In this document: positions 17,477 to 26,825 of the stretch, piece after piece
Numbering within the stretch: the stretch's first letter is position 1
How the letters are laid out: the number at the start of each line of letters is the position of its first letter
Assembly: GCF_000750955.1 (NCBI RefSeq)
Contig: NZ_CCEJ010000003.1
Span: 434,001-498,000, forward strand
Origin: Criblamydia sequanensis CRIB-18
GTDB taxonomy: Bacteria; Chlamydiota; Chlamydiia; Chlamydiales; Criblamydiaceae
Reading direction: 5' to 3'
DNA: 64,000 nt
Notes under the pieces: model-generated
What the model saw: the letters and a program-made list of their open reading frames with translations, nothing else
Database searches by the model: none
What the model was told of the DNA's origin: nothing
Translations under genes and position numbers: made by a program

Positions 17477-18466
17477 TCAGCATTCCCTATGACGGGGGTG
17501 ATGGATAAGGAGGATAAAGAAGAAAATACCGCCAAGAACCGCCGATACATTTCCGATAGTGAATATTTGAATTTTAAAAAATCGAAGAGTTAGATCCATA
17601 GCTAATAAGACAAGACTCCCGCCAAAAATACTGTAGGGAATAAGAAGCCTGTTCGAAGGGCCTGTAATCTTACGAATTAAATGGGGGAGAACAAGACCGA
17701 AAAAAGCAATAATGCCAATTCCGGCAAGAGCTGAGCCTGTCAGGAACGCTGTGCAAATAAAGAGCCGGAGCCTAACTTTTGGAACTTCTACCCCTAAATT
17801 CAACGCTTCTTCTTCCCCGAGCGCAAGAAGGTCTATTTCTTTTCGATAATAAAGACACCCAAGTAAGCCAATAAGAGCTAGAGGAAGCTGCATATGAACG
17901 TGGATCCAAGTTCTATCAAGTGTAGATCCTGATTCCCATTCTGTTATGGTTTGGATAAGCCGCCAGTTATCTCTAAGCGCATATAAAATACCGCCTTGCA
18001 AAGCGATCAATAAAGTGGAAACAGCAATTCCCGATAAAATCAGATTAGACATCCGATGGGATTCCCCGTAGTGGGAAAGGCCATAAACCACGATCATGGT
18101 AATAAAAGAACCAAAGACGGCAGCTATAGAAATCGCGTAAGGGTGATTCAAGTGTAGGTCAAAAGCATAAAAAAGGACGACAAGCAAACTGCCGCCGCAT
18201 GAGATGCCAAGAACGCTTGGAGAGGCCAATGGGTTTTGAAAAAGAGCTTGCATGACAGCGCCTGAAACCGCTAAGGAAGCGCCCGCAGAAAGAATGACAA
18301 TAAGTCTTGGCAAGCGCTCATCTAAAAGAGGATTCCAATCATTTTTGGAGCCATTAAATCTTTCGAGGATGCCTTTTTCCACAAATTCCCAAGGGACGTC
18401 CCCCAGATAAAGAGTTAAGCCGGAGAGTAGAAAAAGTGAGATAAATACTAAAATTTTTAATCGCAT
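17477..18466 (-). CDS. FecCD/BtuC-type ABC transporter permease
   Basis: The 329-residue, very hydrophobic protein has 8-10 predicted membrane helices and family marks such as 'DERLPRLIVILSAGASLAVSGAVMQ'-like N-terminal sequence (split here for length: 'DERLPRL' then 'AVSGAVMQALFQNPLASP'), 'GIAVSTLL', and 'GIIAFFGLVLPHLIRKITG', which contacts the ATPase. The start overlaps the end of the binding-protein gene by 10 bases and the stop is one base before the ATPase start, showing tight coupling. It forms the inner-membrane channel of the uptake system. Confidence 0.92.
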   Translation of the reverse strand: MRLKILVFISLFLLSGLTLYLGDVPWEFVEKGILERFNGSKNDWNPLLDERLPRLIVILSAGASLAVSGAVMQALFQNPLASPSVLGISCGGSLLVVLFYAFDLHLNHPYAISIAAVFGSFITMIVVYGLSHYGESHRMSNLILSGIAVSTLLIALQGGILYALRDNWRLIQTITEWESGSTLDRTWIHVHMQLPLALIGLLGCLYYRKEIDLLALGEEEALNLGVEVPKVRLRLFICTAFLTGSALAGIGIIAFFGLVLPHLIRKITGPSNRLLIPYSIFGGSLVLLAMDLTLRFFKIQIFTIGNVSAVLGGIFFFILLIHHPRHREC

Positions 18467-19695
18467 AAAGCTTTAGCCAAATCGTAGTATGCTAAGACAA
18501 GAAACTGTGAAGGCGTCCACTGAACATCTTCCGGAATAAAGGAGACTTGTTTTGATTGTATAGCAGAGACGCCTCTTAAAGAATCTTTAGAGAGGAGACA
18601 GGCTTCTAAAGAAGCGTTTAAATCACCTAGAATAATTAATCTATCGGGGTTAAAGAAAACAATTTCTTCTTCTGAAAGAGGGGCTGTATAGCCGTTTCTA
18701 TGAAAGAAAGGATGATGTCCTTCCCCAAGTTTATTATTAAGACGAAGCCTTGATAGGATGGAATAGGTCAAAGATTGTTTTCCGGGTAGTGAGAAATGGG
18801 TGTAGTAATTTGTAACGAGCGTTTTTTCAAGGGGAGAAAGGGACTTTCGAATTTCCAGGCAATTATCACAATTTTGCAAAGCCGCATCTATAAAAATCGT
18901 CAATAGCTCAGCTTTTAAAGGCTTGCCAACCAGATAGCCTATATTTTGTATGGCTTTTTTAATGTCCTCAAAAGAAAGAATATCAGGCGTATAAAAAATT
19001 TCAATGCCTAAATGGCTTAGGATATCTACGCAAGTTGGATTAGAGTATTGTTTTGAGACAAAAGCAATGTCCGGAAAATTTATCGCAAGCGATTCTGAAG
19101 TGAAACGATCAAATTCTAGGTGAATGGCATCTAATTGCTCGCTTGCATAAATATGGGATTGAGCTTTCATGCCTTTTGGCAGAGCCGAGATATTTTCAGG
19201 TTCCACGAGAGAGAGCAAAATGCTTGCCGCCATATAGGTTTGAGGAAAAAATTTCTGCCTTAATATAGATAAATCGTGTGGGAAACCTCGGTCATCTATG
19301 ATAGGCGCATTATTTTCTAAGGTGGCTTTCGCTTCAAATCCTCTTTCGTTGCTTTCAAGAAGTCTAACTATTCTTTGGCTTCTTAGAAACAATTGTCTAT
19401 CAAGACGCTTTATGTTAGAATAACCCTCATTTATGAGAAGATCAGCATTGATATCCCATTCGACAATAAGTTTTGAAATTAAAGAAATATCCCCAAGAAG
19501 AGCTTTTCGTAAAAATTCTCTATCAGGAAATAAAGATAGGTTTTGAATTTCAAAGGGGAGATTGTTGCTTTTATTAACACTAACGGACAAGTTGACCTTA
19601 GGCTCGTGAGCATTCGGATTTTTAAAAGCGGCAATCCACCAAAAAGCCAAAAAGGCTGAAAAAAAAGCATAAGTAAAAAAAGAGCTCATTCTCAT
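18457..19695 (-). CDS. ABC transporter substrate-binding protein, iron-siderophore/cobalamin type
   Basis: Start ATG at 19695 with GGAG upstream. The 412-residue protein has a single N-terminal hydrophobic segment (about 5-24, signal or anchor, no lipobox seen) and a long region that fits the two-lobed TroA/BtuF fold linked by a helix: 'NPTCVDILSHLGIEIFYTPD' and 'VFFNPDRLIILGDLN'. Its position before the permease and ATPase genes supports binding-protein function. At 412 residues it is longer than usual (about 300), with an extra N-terminal region of about 100 residues. It may act periplasmically, anchored in the membrane. Confidence 0.78.
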   Translation of the reverse strand: MRMSSFFTYAFFSAFLAFWWIAAFKNPNAHEPKVNLSVSVNKSNNLPFEIQNLSLFPDREFLRKALLGDISLISKLIVEWDINADLLINEGYSNIKRLDRQLFLRSQRIVRLLESNERGFEAKATLENNAPIIDDRGFPHDLSILRQKFFPQTYMAASILLSLVEPENISALPKGMKAQSHIYASEQLDAIHLEFDRFTSESLAINFPDIAFVSKQYSNPTCVDILSHLGIEIFYTPDILSFEDIKKAIQNIGYLVGKPLKAELLTIFIDAALQNCDNCLEIRKSLSPLEKTLVTNYYTHFSLPGKQSLTYSILSRLRLNNKLGEGHHPFFHRNGYTAPLSEEEIVFFNPDRLIILGDLNASLEACLLSKDSLRGVSAIQSKQVSFIPEDVQWTPSQFLVLAYYDLAKALCD

Positions 19696-19856
19696 GCTTT
19701 TAAGTTTCTCCTTTAACGAATTTAAGGGTAATTTTTTTAAGAAGGTCTAAAGCCTGATAGAATAACCTTATTCGCATTTTGAGAAAAGAGAAGATACATC
19801 TCCGTGAAGGCTTCAGTCATTTAATCTTTAAAAACTAGAGTTATTTTGCTTGTCAG

Positions 19857-21002
19857 ATGCAATCCGTTACTAAACATTTTTTTTTAAAGGAAGAAAAAGA
19901 TTTTCATCCGCTGGAATTTTTTGAAAAAATAATCCCGGACGAGCTTCTTGTAAGCATCTTTACCCACCTAAATCCTAATGAAATTAAAACGATTTCCCTT
20001 GTTTCCAGAAGATGGCTATGGCTCGCAAAAGAAAAAAGTTTATGGCAGCTTTTTTTTAGAAGGAATTTTCCGGACTCAGCAAAGGAAGAAAAAAGTCTTA
20101 TTACAAAAGCTTTTTTTTTCGAAACTTTAAAAAAAAATGAGCGCCTTCTTAAAAATGATTCCAGGCCTTCCTATAAAAACCGGCCCGATCTAAAAATTCG
20201 AACTTTCTATCCGTGTTCAGACAAAATTATAATAGCGACCGGAAAAGAGATTCATCTACTGAATAAAACGACTTTGAACACGGAAGAAGTTTTGTCCTAT
20301 CATGAAGAAGAGATTGACTTTGTCTACGAGAAGGATAAAAAAATTTACAGCGTGGATAAAGGCGGGAAAGTTAAAATTTTTGACTTAGCTGTAAAAAATT
20401 ATCAGACCATTGAAACTGAAAATCGCATAGAATTTTGCCAAGCAGATCAAAGCTTTCTCTATCTTTTGGATTCTAGTGGAGTCTTTAAAAGACTTTCTCT
20501 AGAAAAGAGCCATGAACTAGAGATTTTAGAGATTTCTTTAACAAGAGGGGCATCTATACTTATCCATAAAGGCCTCCTTTACTATGGAAAAAAGCAAGGA
20601 GGCATAGAAGTTATCTCCCTTAAAGAGGGGAAGTTAAAGCGATCTTTTGAGACCTCTCCCGCTTCCTCTTTTACTGTTTTTGGTAACAAGCTCTATGTTA
20701 GTCTTAATGAAGGCACAGTTTCCGCATTTGATAGAAAAAAAGGAACCCTTCTTTTTGAATGGCGAGCGCATAAGAGAGATGCTAAATATTTAACTTTCTA
20801 CAACGATACCTTATTTAGCGCATCCTTTGATGGAACTCTTAAACTTTGGGATAAAGGGGGCGTGTTCTTGAAACAATTTGAGCTCCCTTTTCCCATTTCT
20901 GATTTCGATCTTGTTCCAATAACTGGATTTCAAATTAGAAACTATCAGCTTATGATTGGATCACTTCTGACCGGTCTTTCAGTTTTCGATTTTAACCTTT
21001 GA
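19857..21002 (+). CDS. F-box/WD40-like repeat protein, isolated copy
   Basis: The ATG at 19857 has only a weak Shine-Dalgarno. The 381-residue protein has an F-box at about residues 22-65 ('IIPDELLVSIFTHL', 'ISLVSRRWLWLAKE') and a degenerate propeller with one clear blade end ('LKLWDKGG') and others such as 'KVKIFDL' and 'TVSAFDRKK'. It lies 12 kb from the tandem array, between the ABC operon (divergent) and carbonic anhydrase (convergent), so the family has also spread by dispersed duplication. Role inferred as host SCF adaptor. Confidence 0.8.
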   Translation: MQSVTKHFFLKEEKDFHPLEFFEKIIPDELLVSIFTHLNPNEIKTISLVSRRWLWLAKEKSLWQLFFRRNFPDSAKEEKSLITKAFFFETLKKNERLLKNDSRPSYKNRPDLKIRTFYPCSDKIIIATGKEIHLLNKTTLNTEEVLSYHEEEIDFVYEKDKKIYSVDKGGKVKIFDLAVKNYQTIETENRIEFCQADQSFLYLLDSSGVFKRLSLEKSHELEILEISLTRGASILIHKGLLYYGKKQGGIEVISLKEGKLKRSFETSPASSFTVFGNKLYVSLNEGTVSAFDRKKGTLLFEWRAHKRDAKYLTFYNDTLFSASFDGTLKLWDKGGVFLKQFELPFPISDFDLVPITGFQIRNYQLMIGSLLTGLSVFDFNL

Positions 21003-21028
21003 TTTGAGGGTTGAGTCAAGGATTCAAT

Positions 21029-21643
21029 TTAATTTAAAAACTCTACTTGACCCGTTCCCAAATGGTAATAGGCTCCCTTGATATCCAGAGTGCCGTCCTC
21101 AATCCTTGCTTTAAGAGGAGGGGATTTTCTTAAGGTAGCCACAACATTTAGCACATTATTTTTTATAGCAGCTTCTGTAGTCTCATGCTTTTTAGAATCA
21201 AGACCTTGACGAATTAATGAAGCCACAGCTTCGATATCGGCTGTGTTATCACTAAGAACCGCTTTTACAGCCCCGCAATTTTCATGTCCTAAAACAACAA
21301 CCAAAGAGGACTTTAAGTGAATGACAGAATATTCGGTGCTGTTAATTTCAATCGGGCCGGCAACGTTTCCTGCAACTCTAACAATGAATAAATCGCCGAT
21401 CCCTTGGTCAAAGATGATTTCAGGTGAAACTCTTGAGTCTGAGCATCCCAGTATGACTGCAAAGGGCTGCTGGCCTTCAACGACTGATAGTCTGCTCTCT
21501 TTTGTCCTATCCGGGTGAAGAAGTTTATCTGTGATGAATCGCCTGTTTCCCTCTAAGAGGAGTCTATAAGCTTCCTTGGGATTAACTTCAGAAAAAAGGC
21601 TTTGAAAGGAAATAGCGAGTAAAAAGAAGATATATTTATACAT
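21029..21643 (-). CDS. Beta-class carbonic anhydrase, probably exported
   Basis: The ATG at 21643 is chosen because GAAGGAG lies just upstream and the protein then begins with a classic signal peptide ('MYKYIFFLLAISFQSLFS'). The mature part has the zinc ligands and catalytic pair of beta carbonic anhydrases: 'CSDSRV' (Cys, Asp-Arg dyad) and 'HENCGAV' (His and Cys ligands). It interconverts CO2 and bicarbonate, here predicted in the periplasm. The 204-residue length fits the family. It is followed by the groEL terminator and gene on the same strand upstream. Confidence 0.92.
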   Translation of the reverse strand: MYKYIFFLLAISFQSLFSEVNPKEAYRLLLEGNRRFITDKLLHPDRTKESRLSVVEGQQPFAVILGCSDSRVSPEIIFDQGIGDLFIVRVAGNVAGPIEINSTEYSVIHLKSSLVVVLGHENCGAVKAVLSDNTADIEAVASLIRQGLDSKKHETTEAAIKNNVLNVVATLRKSPPLKARIEDGTLDIKGAYYHLGTGQVEFLN

Positions 21644-21702
21644 AAAGACTCCTTCTTTAATATAAGTTATACCTATCAATTTGTAACTATTTTGTGAAGT
21701 TA

Positions 21703-21739
21703 AAAAAAAGCCTTAGATTAAAACAAATTAATCTAAGGC
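21703..21739 (-). terminator. Rho-independent terminator of groEL
   Basis: A perfect 12-base stem (GCCTTAGATTAA and complement, 6-base loop) lies 32 bases past the groEL stop and is followed on the minus strand by eight T. Confidence 0.9.
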
Positions 21740-21770
21740 AAATAGGATAACTAATTAAAGAAGGCGTATC

Positions 21771-23366
21771 TTAAACAGCTTCTTCGTCCGGAGCATCAGC
21801 AATTAAAGCTTCGGAAATTAAAACAATACCGGCTGCGCTTACAGCGTGAGTTAAAGCGGTCATGACAACTTTTGCCGGGTCAATAACACCGGCTTCAAGC
21901 AAGTCTTCGACTTTATCGTTTAAAGCATTGAAGCCAAAATTGTTAGGACGAGAGAGGACATCTGCTAAAATAACAGCGCCATCTTTGCCTGCATTTTTTA
22001 CAATTTGCTTTAAAGGAGCTTGGCAAGCTTTATAAACGATTTCAGCGCCGGCTTCTTCCTCACCATTCAATTTTAGATTTTTGATGGCTGCGCTTGCGCG
22101 AATTAAAGAAACGCCGCCGCCGGGAACTATGCCTTTTTCAAGAGCGGCTCTTGTCGAATTCAAGCTGTCTTCGAAAAGTTGCTTATTCTTTTTCATTTCA
22201 GGCTCAGAGAGTGCGCCCACGCGAATCACAGCGATTCCGCCGGCAAGCTTAGCTTTTCTCTCTTGGAGCTTCTCTTTGTCATAGGAATTAGTCGTTTTTT
22301 CAATTTCGGCTTCAAGCTGTTTAATACGCCCTTCAATTTTCTCGTGTTGTCCGGCGCCGTTGAGGATGATCGTATGATCTTTCGTCACGGTTATTTTTTC
22401 CGCATGGCCAAGCATTTCGGGAGTAGCTTCAGCAAGATTTACGCCGGCTTCCTCTGCAATGACAGTGGCTCCTGTTAAAATAGCTATGTCTTCCAACATC
22501 GCTTTTCTTCTATCGCCAAAACCGGGGGCTTTTACCGCCGCCACTTTTAGAATTTTTCTTAACCGGTTGACAACTAATGTTGAAAGAACATCCCCTTCGA
22601 TATCTTCAGCGATAATTAAAAGCTCGTTTCCTGTAGTTGCCACTTGTTGCAACATTGGAATCAACTCATGAATGTTGTTAAGCTTTTTATCGACAATCAA
22701 AATGGATGGGTTTTCCATTTCAACCGTCATCTTCTCGACATTCGTGCAAAAATAAGGGCTTACGTAGCCGCGGTCAAATTCCATCCCTTCAACGATATCA
22801 ATCAGAGTTTCAGTCCCTTTTCCTTCTTCAATGGTAATGACGCCGGTTTTACCAACTTTATCAATAGCATCCGCGATGAGATCGCCAATTTCTTTTTGAC
22901 CATTTGCAGAAACGATAGCGATGTTTCTAATTTCGTTTGGATTTCGAATAGCTATGGCATTTTTTTCGATTTCTTTAAGAACCGCCTCTAAAGCCTTGTC
23001 CATCCCGCGTTTAATGGAAATAGGGCTCAAACCGGAGGAAATATATTTAATCCCTGATTCAACGAGGGCATTTAGAAGAAGAGTCCCTGTCGTTGTACCG
23101 TCACCGCATTTTTCTTTAATCTTCTCGACCACTTCTTTTGCAATCGAAACACCCATATCTTCATATTGATTTTTCAATGTGATGTCTTTAACGATACTGC
23201 TTCCATCGCTTGTGATAGTTGGGGCGCCCCAGCTTTTCTCAAGCCCGACATTCCGACCTTTGGGTCCTAGTGTACAAGCAACCACATCGGCAAGCTTCTT
23301 TATGCCGTTTGTAAGAAGTTCTCGTGCTTCTTCATCAAAAACAATTTCCTTTGGCGTATTTGACAT
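21771..23366 (-). CDS. groEL: GroEL/Hsp60 chaperonin paralogue (no adjacent groES)
   Basis: The 531-residue protein is a full-length chaperonin: 'LGPKGRNV' and 'GDGTTT' (ATP binding), 'PYFCTN', '[21 protein letters not shown]' region, and '[20 protein letters not shown]' holding the catalytic Asp equivalent to Asp398. The Asp in 'TSDG' (Asp52 equivalent) is also kept, so ATPase activity is likely. Unlike the main GroEL it ends in 'DAPDEEAV' without a Gly-Met tail, has 'GTLLLNAL' after the nucleotide motif, and has no groES partner nearby. Chlamydiae typically carry several groEL paralogues, and this looks like an additional copy, perhaps with special clients. A CIRCE-like operator lies upstream. 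Confidence 0.9.
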   Translation of the reverse strand: MSNTPKEIVFDEEARELLTNGIKKLADVVACTLGPKGRNVGLEKSWGAPTITSDGSSIVKDITLKNQYEDMGVSIAKEVVEKIKEKCGDGTTTGTLLLNALVESGIKYISSGLSPISIKRGMDKALEAVLKEIEKNAIAIRNPNEIRNIAIVSANGQKEIGDLIADAIDKVGKTGVITIEEGKGTETLIDIVEGMEFDRGYVSPYFCTNVEKMTVEMENPSILIVDKKLNNIHELIPMLQQVATTGNELLIIAEDIEGDVLSTLVVNRLRKILKVAAVKAPGFGDRRKAMLEDIAILTGATVIAEEAGVNLAEATPEMLGHAEKITVTKDHTIILNGAGQHEKIEGRIKQLEAEIEKTTNSYDKEKLQERKAKLAGGIAVIRVGALSEPEMKKNKQLFEDSLNSTRAALEKGIVPGGGVSLIRASAAIKNLKLNGEEEAGAEIVYKACQAPLKQIVKNAGKDGAVILADVLSRPNNFGFNALNDKVEDLLEAGVIDPAKVVMTALTHAVSAAGIVLISEALIADAPDEEAV

Positions 23367-23439
23367 GGCTCTTTCCGCTCCTATATATGTATAATCTCAA
23401 AAGTTCTAAAGGTTCAAAGGCTTGCTATCCAAAAAGACG

Positions 23440-23492
23440 TTTTTTAAGCCGATGCATCGGGCTTAAAAAGAATTAGGTTGGATAACCAACCT
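23440..23492 (-). promoter_or_regulatory. Two hairpins in the groEL leader
   Basis: Between groEL and the gene upstream lie a long imperfect inverted repeat centred on the palindrome CCGATGCATCGG with flanking T/A runs (23440-23470) and a perfect 7-base stem AGGTTGG/CCAACCT with a 4-base loop (23475-23492). They could terminate the small upstream gene or structure the groEL leader. Confidence 0.5.
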
Positions 23493-23555
23493 GTTTCATA
23501 AAGTCATGGATTGTACGAAAAGGGTGGGAATTTGGCAAGCGTTAGTTTTTCGAAA

Positions 23556-23582
23556 TTAGCAAACGGGTTTAACAATTGCTAG
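23556..23582. promoter_or_regulatory. CIRCE-like HrcA operator upstream of groEL
   Basis: The 27-base span has the exact geometry of CIRCE (9-9-9). The left arm begins TTAGCA and the right arm ends TTGCTAG, matching 6 of 9 and 5-6 of 9 positions of consensus TTAGCACTC-N9-GAGTGCTAA. It lies about 190 bases before the groEL start. HrcA binding is inferred. Confidence 0.5.
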
Positions 23583-23597
23583 TTTTAGAAAAAAAGC

Positions 23598-23846
23598 TTA
23601 TTTTTTAGCTGTTTGATAGCGGGATTTGCGGCTTTTTTTAGACTTTTGAGCGTGAGTGGTATCGCAAATATATTCTTTTGCAAACTCAATAACCGGAGGG
23701 GAGGGAATACGTTCGGCTGGCCCAACTTTAAGCATTAAGAGTGAGTAATCTAAGAAATCTTGATCGATATCGGGACCTTCTTTGAGGACAAAGATCACAG
23801 GAGTGGTCATTAATTTTAAACTCTTTAATAAATCGCTCTTAGACAT
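23598..23846 (-). CDS. Small hypothetical protein with basic tail
   Basis: The ATG at 23846 follows GAGGG. The 82-residue protein has no family I recognise. It starts with a mixed alpha/beta segment ('TTPVIFVLKEG') and ends in a strongly basic tail ('KSKKSRKSRYQTAKK'), which could bind nucleic acid. The start signal and the tidy ORF support a real gene. It lies upstream of groEL on the same strand, but the 230-base spacer with hairpins and the CIRCE-like site argues for separate control. Confidence 0.6.
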   Translation of the reverse strand: MSKSDLLKSLKLMTTPVIFVLKEGPDIDQDFLDYSLLMLKVGPAERIPSPPVIEFAKEYICDTTHAQKSKKSRKSRYQTAKK

Positions 23847-23981
23847 AAACCCTCAATTTTATAGTTAAGCCAGAATAACTTTAAGGATATTTTCTGTAAA
23901 CTCAATTTATTAACGAACTTTTAAAATATAATTTTACCATTTAATGATATAAAAGTTCATTCCATTTTTAATAATTTGATG

Positions 23982-24006
23982 AAAAAAAGGGGGGCTTTAA
24001 AAGCCC
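23982..24006 (-). terminator. Rho-independent terminator of the FadL-type porin gene
   Basis: GGGCTT and AAGCCC form a short GC stem directly after the minus-strand stop codon (24018), followed on that strand by C and seven T. Confidence 0.8.
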
Positions 24007-24017
24007 GCCCTAGGAGA

Positions 24018-25349
24018 CTAGAATCTTCTTCCGTACGATAGTCCCAATACTTGCAACGATTGCTTGATATTGGCCTCGCCGCCGCCGAAAACGTTAACCG
24101 GATTGGGGAAAGGAGGGAAAGGAATAGGTACTGAAGGAATGGAGTTTTTACCATGGATCGTATGACTGAATCCATAGGCGTAAAGAATCGTAAGTTCATT
24201 ACAAGGATTTACATGGTAAGTTGTTCCAAGCGTTAAAACATCTTCGCAAGCTTCCATGGTAAGGAGGTTGATTGCGGCTTGGCTTGGAGGAATTGGGGAT
24301 TTTGAGTGCCTATAACCGGCTCTAAAATCCCAGCATTTATTGTAATGGTATTCAACCCCAAAACGGTAATAATGCTGATTGTTCCAACCAAAACCTGCGC
24401 CGTCTGGATCCCCAAGCTCTGAGACGAATAAGTTGGGCAGTAAAGGATTTCTTAAGTGGGGTATATCACGCCAGCGAATGTATTCATAATCGGCAGCAAG
24501 CGTTAAACAGTCCCAAGGATCCCAGGAAATACCGGCTTGAAAGCGCATCGGGTTATCAAATTTCCCTCTATCGGCTAAGAAGCCTTTATATTTATGGAAA
24601 CGTCTCATATGAGTCTTTGGCGTCCAGGATAAACCGATGCGGAAATTATCCCAAGGAGTGAAAAGATAACCCAGGGTTACTCCAAAGCCGGTTGACCAGT
24701 TATAACCTTTGTTTGTAGCGTTCTCAGGAGAGCTTGAAAATAATGGGTTCGCAAAGTTTTCAATGCCATTTACCTTAACACGTTGAACGTTGATATTAAG
24801 CGCAAGGCCTATGGAATGCATTCTTGAAAGGCGAACCGCAAAATTTGGAGCCACAGTCTCCATTAAATATTCAACCCCGACAGGAGAGGTCCCGAAAAGA
24901 GGAATATTTCTGCCATAAGTCGTTTTCAAGTAGTAGCGGTTGTAGACAGTAAGGCCTGCAACAAAGTCGATAGGGCAACCGCAGATGTCTCGGCAAAAGT
25001 GTTTAACCACTCCAAACTCGGGAACATAAACATCAGCTGTTTTTGCAGCATTCCTTGTTCCATTTAACTGGTTGTCCGGAAAAATAATATTTAAAATACT
25101 TTCGTTGTCTTCCACATTTAATTCTTGATTAAAGTGAACCCAACTAATCCCGTTATCTATCCTGTCAGGAACAAGGACTGAGGCCGCAGGGTTGTAAGCT
25201 GCTGCAAAAGCATCATTCGGGGCACTGACAGAGGTTGCGGCTCTGCCTGTTACTTTAATACCGGCAAGCACCGCCTCAAGGGGGCTCAAAACCGGCATTA
25301 AACAAGCCAAAGAAGCGCAAAGCTTAAGGCTAAAGTTCCGCCATTTCAT
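24018..25349 (-). CDS. Outer-membrane protein of the OmpP1/FadL/TodX family
   Basis: The ATG at 25349 has GGAG upstream. The 443-residue protein has a signal peptide (about 1-27), then the FadL N-terminal hatch motif region with 'GRAATSVSAPNDAFAAAYNP' (the Asn-Pro of FadL 'NPA'), many alternating beta strands, and a C-terminal aromatic ('YGRRF') typical of barrels. FadL proteins admit long-chain fatty acids and other hydrophobic compounds. Several Cys residues ('CRDICGCP', 'WDCL', 'NPCNE') are unusual for a barrel but common in chlamydial envelope proteins, which are disulfide cross-linked. It fits the beta-oxidation operon at 49.5-54.7 kb. Confidence 0.85.
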   Translation of the reverse strand: MKWRNFSLKLCASLACLMPVLSPLEAVLAGIKVTGRAATSVSAPNDAFAAAYNPAASVLVPDRIDNGISWVHFNQELNVEDNESILNIIFPDNQLNGTRNAAKTADVYVPEFGVVKHFCRDICGCPIDFVAGLTVYNRYYLKTTYGRNIPLFGTSPVGVEYLMETVAPNFAVRLSRMHSIGLALNINVQRVKVNGIENFANPLFSSSPENATNKGYNWSTGFGVTLGYLFTPWDNFRIGLSWTPKTHMRRFHKYKGFLADRGKFDNPMRFQAGISWDPWDCLTLAADYEYIRWRDIPHLRNPLLPNLFVSELGDPDGAGFGWNNQHYYRFGVEYHYNKCWDFRAGYRHSKSPIPPSQAAINLLTMEACEDVLTLGTTYHVNPCNELTILYAYGFSHTIHGKNSIPSVPIPFPPFPNPVNVFGGGEANIKQSLQVLGLSYGRRF

Positions 25350-25559
25350 TCGTTTCTCCTATTCATTTTCGATTCCATATAATTAATCCGTAAGGCACTC
25401 GACAGGAAGAGCATCTAAATAAAAAAACCTTCTAAAATCAAGAGCTTATTTGACAACTTAAGAGATGGAGATAACAAGTTTAAATGAATTTGTAAATCTT
25501 TTTTTAGATAGACATTTTTTCTAAAGATTAAATTTTATTTTATGGACAGTATAGAGAGA

Positions 25560-26378
25560 TTAATCGGGGATAAGTTCTTTATAAATGGCTCTTCGGTCCT
25601 TTAAGGAAAGATCGGCGGCCAGCCGGATGGCTTCTTTTCGATCGAGGGAAAGCTTGTCTTCTAAATATTCGACAAGATTTTTTGAGTCGACATTAGTTAA
25701 TGCGTTATGAAACTTATCGGATGGAGAAATGAGCAAAACAATTTCTCCTCGAGGGGGGGTGTCTAGTAATTGCTGTCTGATTACCGAGGCGCGATCTCTA
25801 TAGAAAGTTTCAAATTTTTTTGTGATCTCTCTGCCAATGACCACTATTCGATCGCTATCGATTTCATCAATCTTCTCAAGGGTCTCAACAATTCTTTCGG
25901 GGGATTCATAGGTAATCGATGTGCCTGCGTAGATAAGCGCCTGGAACAAAAACACTCTTCTTTCCTGTAATTTCTTAGGGACAAACCCTAAAAATTGAAA
26001 GGGGATGACCGGCAAACCGGAGCAGGAAAGGGCGGCAATCAAAGCTGAAGCCCCGGGAATTGGAGTCACTTGAATGTTATTTTCAATGCAGGCTGAAACT
26101 AAAAGTTCGCCCGGATCAGAAACTAAAGGCGTGCCGGCGTCGCTGATTAAGGCTGCATTTTTCCCTTTCAAAAGTTCATCTACTAGGAAGGCGATTTCTC
26201 TTTGTTCGTTAAACTTATGAATACTTTTAAGCGGTCTATCTATTTCATAATGATTGAGAAGTGTTTTACTGACTCGTGTGTCTTCACAGAGAATAAAATC
26301 GACGGATTTTAGGATTTCAAGAGCTCTAAGCGAGATATCTTTTAAATTTCCTATTGGAGTGGACACGACATAGAGCAT
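25560..26378 (-). CDS. rsmI: 16S rRNA (cytidine-2'-O)-methyltransferase RsmI
   Basis: The 272-residue protein is a tetrapyrrole-methylase-fold enzyme with the RsmI signatures 'STPIGNLKDIS' at the N-terminus, 'CEDTRVSKTLL', 'ISDAGTPLVSDPG' and 'PIPGASALIAALS' (SAM binding), plus the C-terminal helical domain. RsmI methylates the ribose of C1402 in 16S rRNA. Length and motif spacing are normal for the family. Shine-Dalgarno signal before the ATG at 26378 is weak. The tRNA-Cys gene lies 43 bases upstream on the same strand and may share its transcript. Confidence 0.95.
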   Translation of the reverse strand: MLYVVSTPIGNLKDISLRALEILKSVDFILCEDTRVSKTLLNHYEIDRPLKSIHKFNEQREIAFLVDELLKGKNAALISDAGTPLVSDPGELLVSACIENNIQVTPIPGASALIAALSCSGLPVIPFQFLGFVPKKLQERRVFLFQALIYAGTSITYESPERIVETLEKIDEIDSDRIVVIGREITKKFETFYRDRASVIRQQLLDTPPRGEIVLLISPSDKFHNALTNVDSKNLVEYLEDKLSLDRKEAIRLAADLSLKDRRAIYKELIPD

Positions 26379-26420
26379 ATTGAGGAGAGGACCTTAAATC
26401 GAACTATGAGAGAAGTTCAA

Positions 26421-26492
26421 AGGTGGTACCCAGATTTGAACTGGGGAATGGAAGCTTTGCAGGCTTCTGCCTTACCACTTGGCTATACCACC
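26421..26492 (-). tRNA. trnC: tRNA-Cys (anticodon GCA)
   Basis: On the minus strand the 72 bases fold as a full cloverleaf: acceptor GGTGGTA/TACCACC, D arm GCC...GGC, anticodon stem GAAGC/GCTTC with loop CTGCAAA, and T arm CCCAG-TTCAAAT-CTGGG. The anticodon GCA reads Cys codons, and the discriminator U73 is the identity base for tRNA-Cys. The CCA end is not encoded. Confidence 0.95.
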
Positions 26493-26825
26493 GAGAAAGC
26501 AAAGTTTATACATCAATTACCAAGAAGTGGTCAACCGATTTTTTCAAAGAAAAAGTAGTTTCCTAAAAATAAACATCTTATGCTTTTGAAAGTGTAAGAA
26601 ATGCGATGGTTTCGAAAAAAGTCAGTTTTCGTCAAGAAAATCCCTTGGGCAATTTTCTTTACCAAAAAATCCCTAATATCGTAACATCTAGGTTAAATTT
26701 CTTTGACGCGATTTAGATTTGAAGCAACCGACAGCTTAAACTTTTGAAAACGTGTCGAAATTTTATAAATGAATTTCATTTTTATTAAATGTTCCCGGTT
26801 CAAACCCAAAAATAAAAGTTGTCCA
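26493..26825. other. 333-base intergenic region between tRNA-Cys and the coiled-coil gene
   Basis: No coding frame with a credible start is seen, apart from a possible longer N-terminus of the next gene from an ATG at 26769. The region must hold the tRNA promoter (minus) and the promoter of the coiled-coil gene (plus). It contains an imperfect inverted repeat (AAGAAAAT ... AATTTTCTT near 26634-26660) and a TTGACG-like element near 26702, both of unproven function. Confidence 0.4.

Noticed and set aside
22081-23394. Several plus-strand frames of 67-115 residues across groEL
   Set aside because: They are antisense to a clear groEL with conserved motifs and have no start signals or recognisable products.
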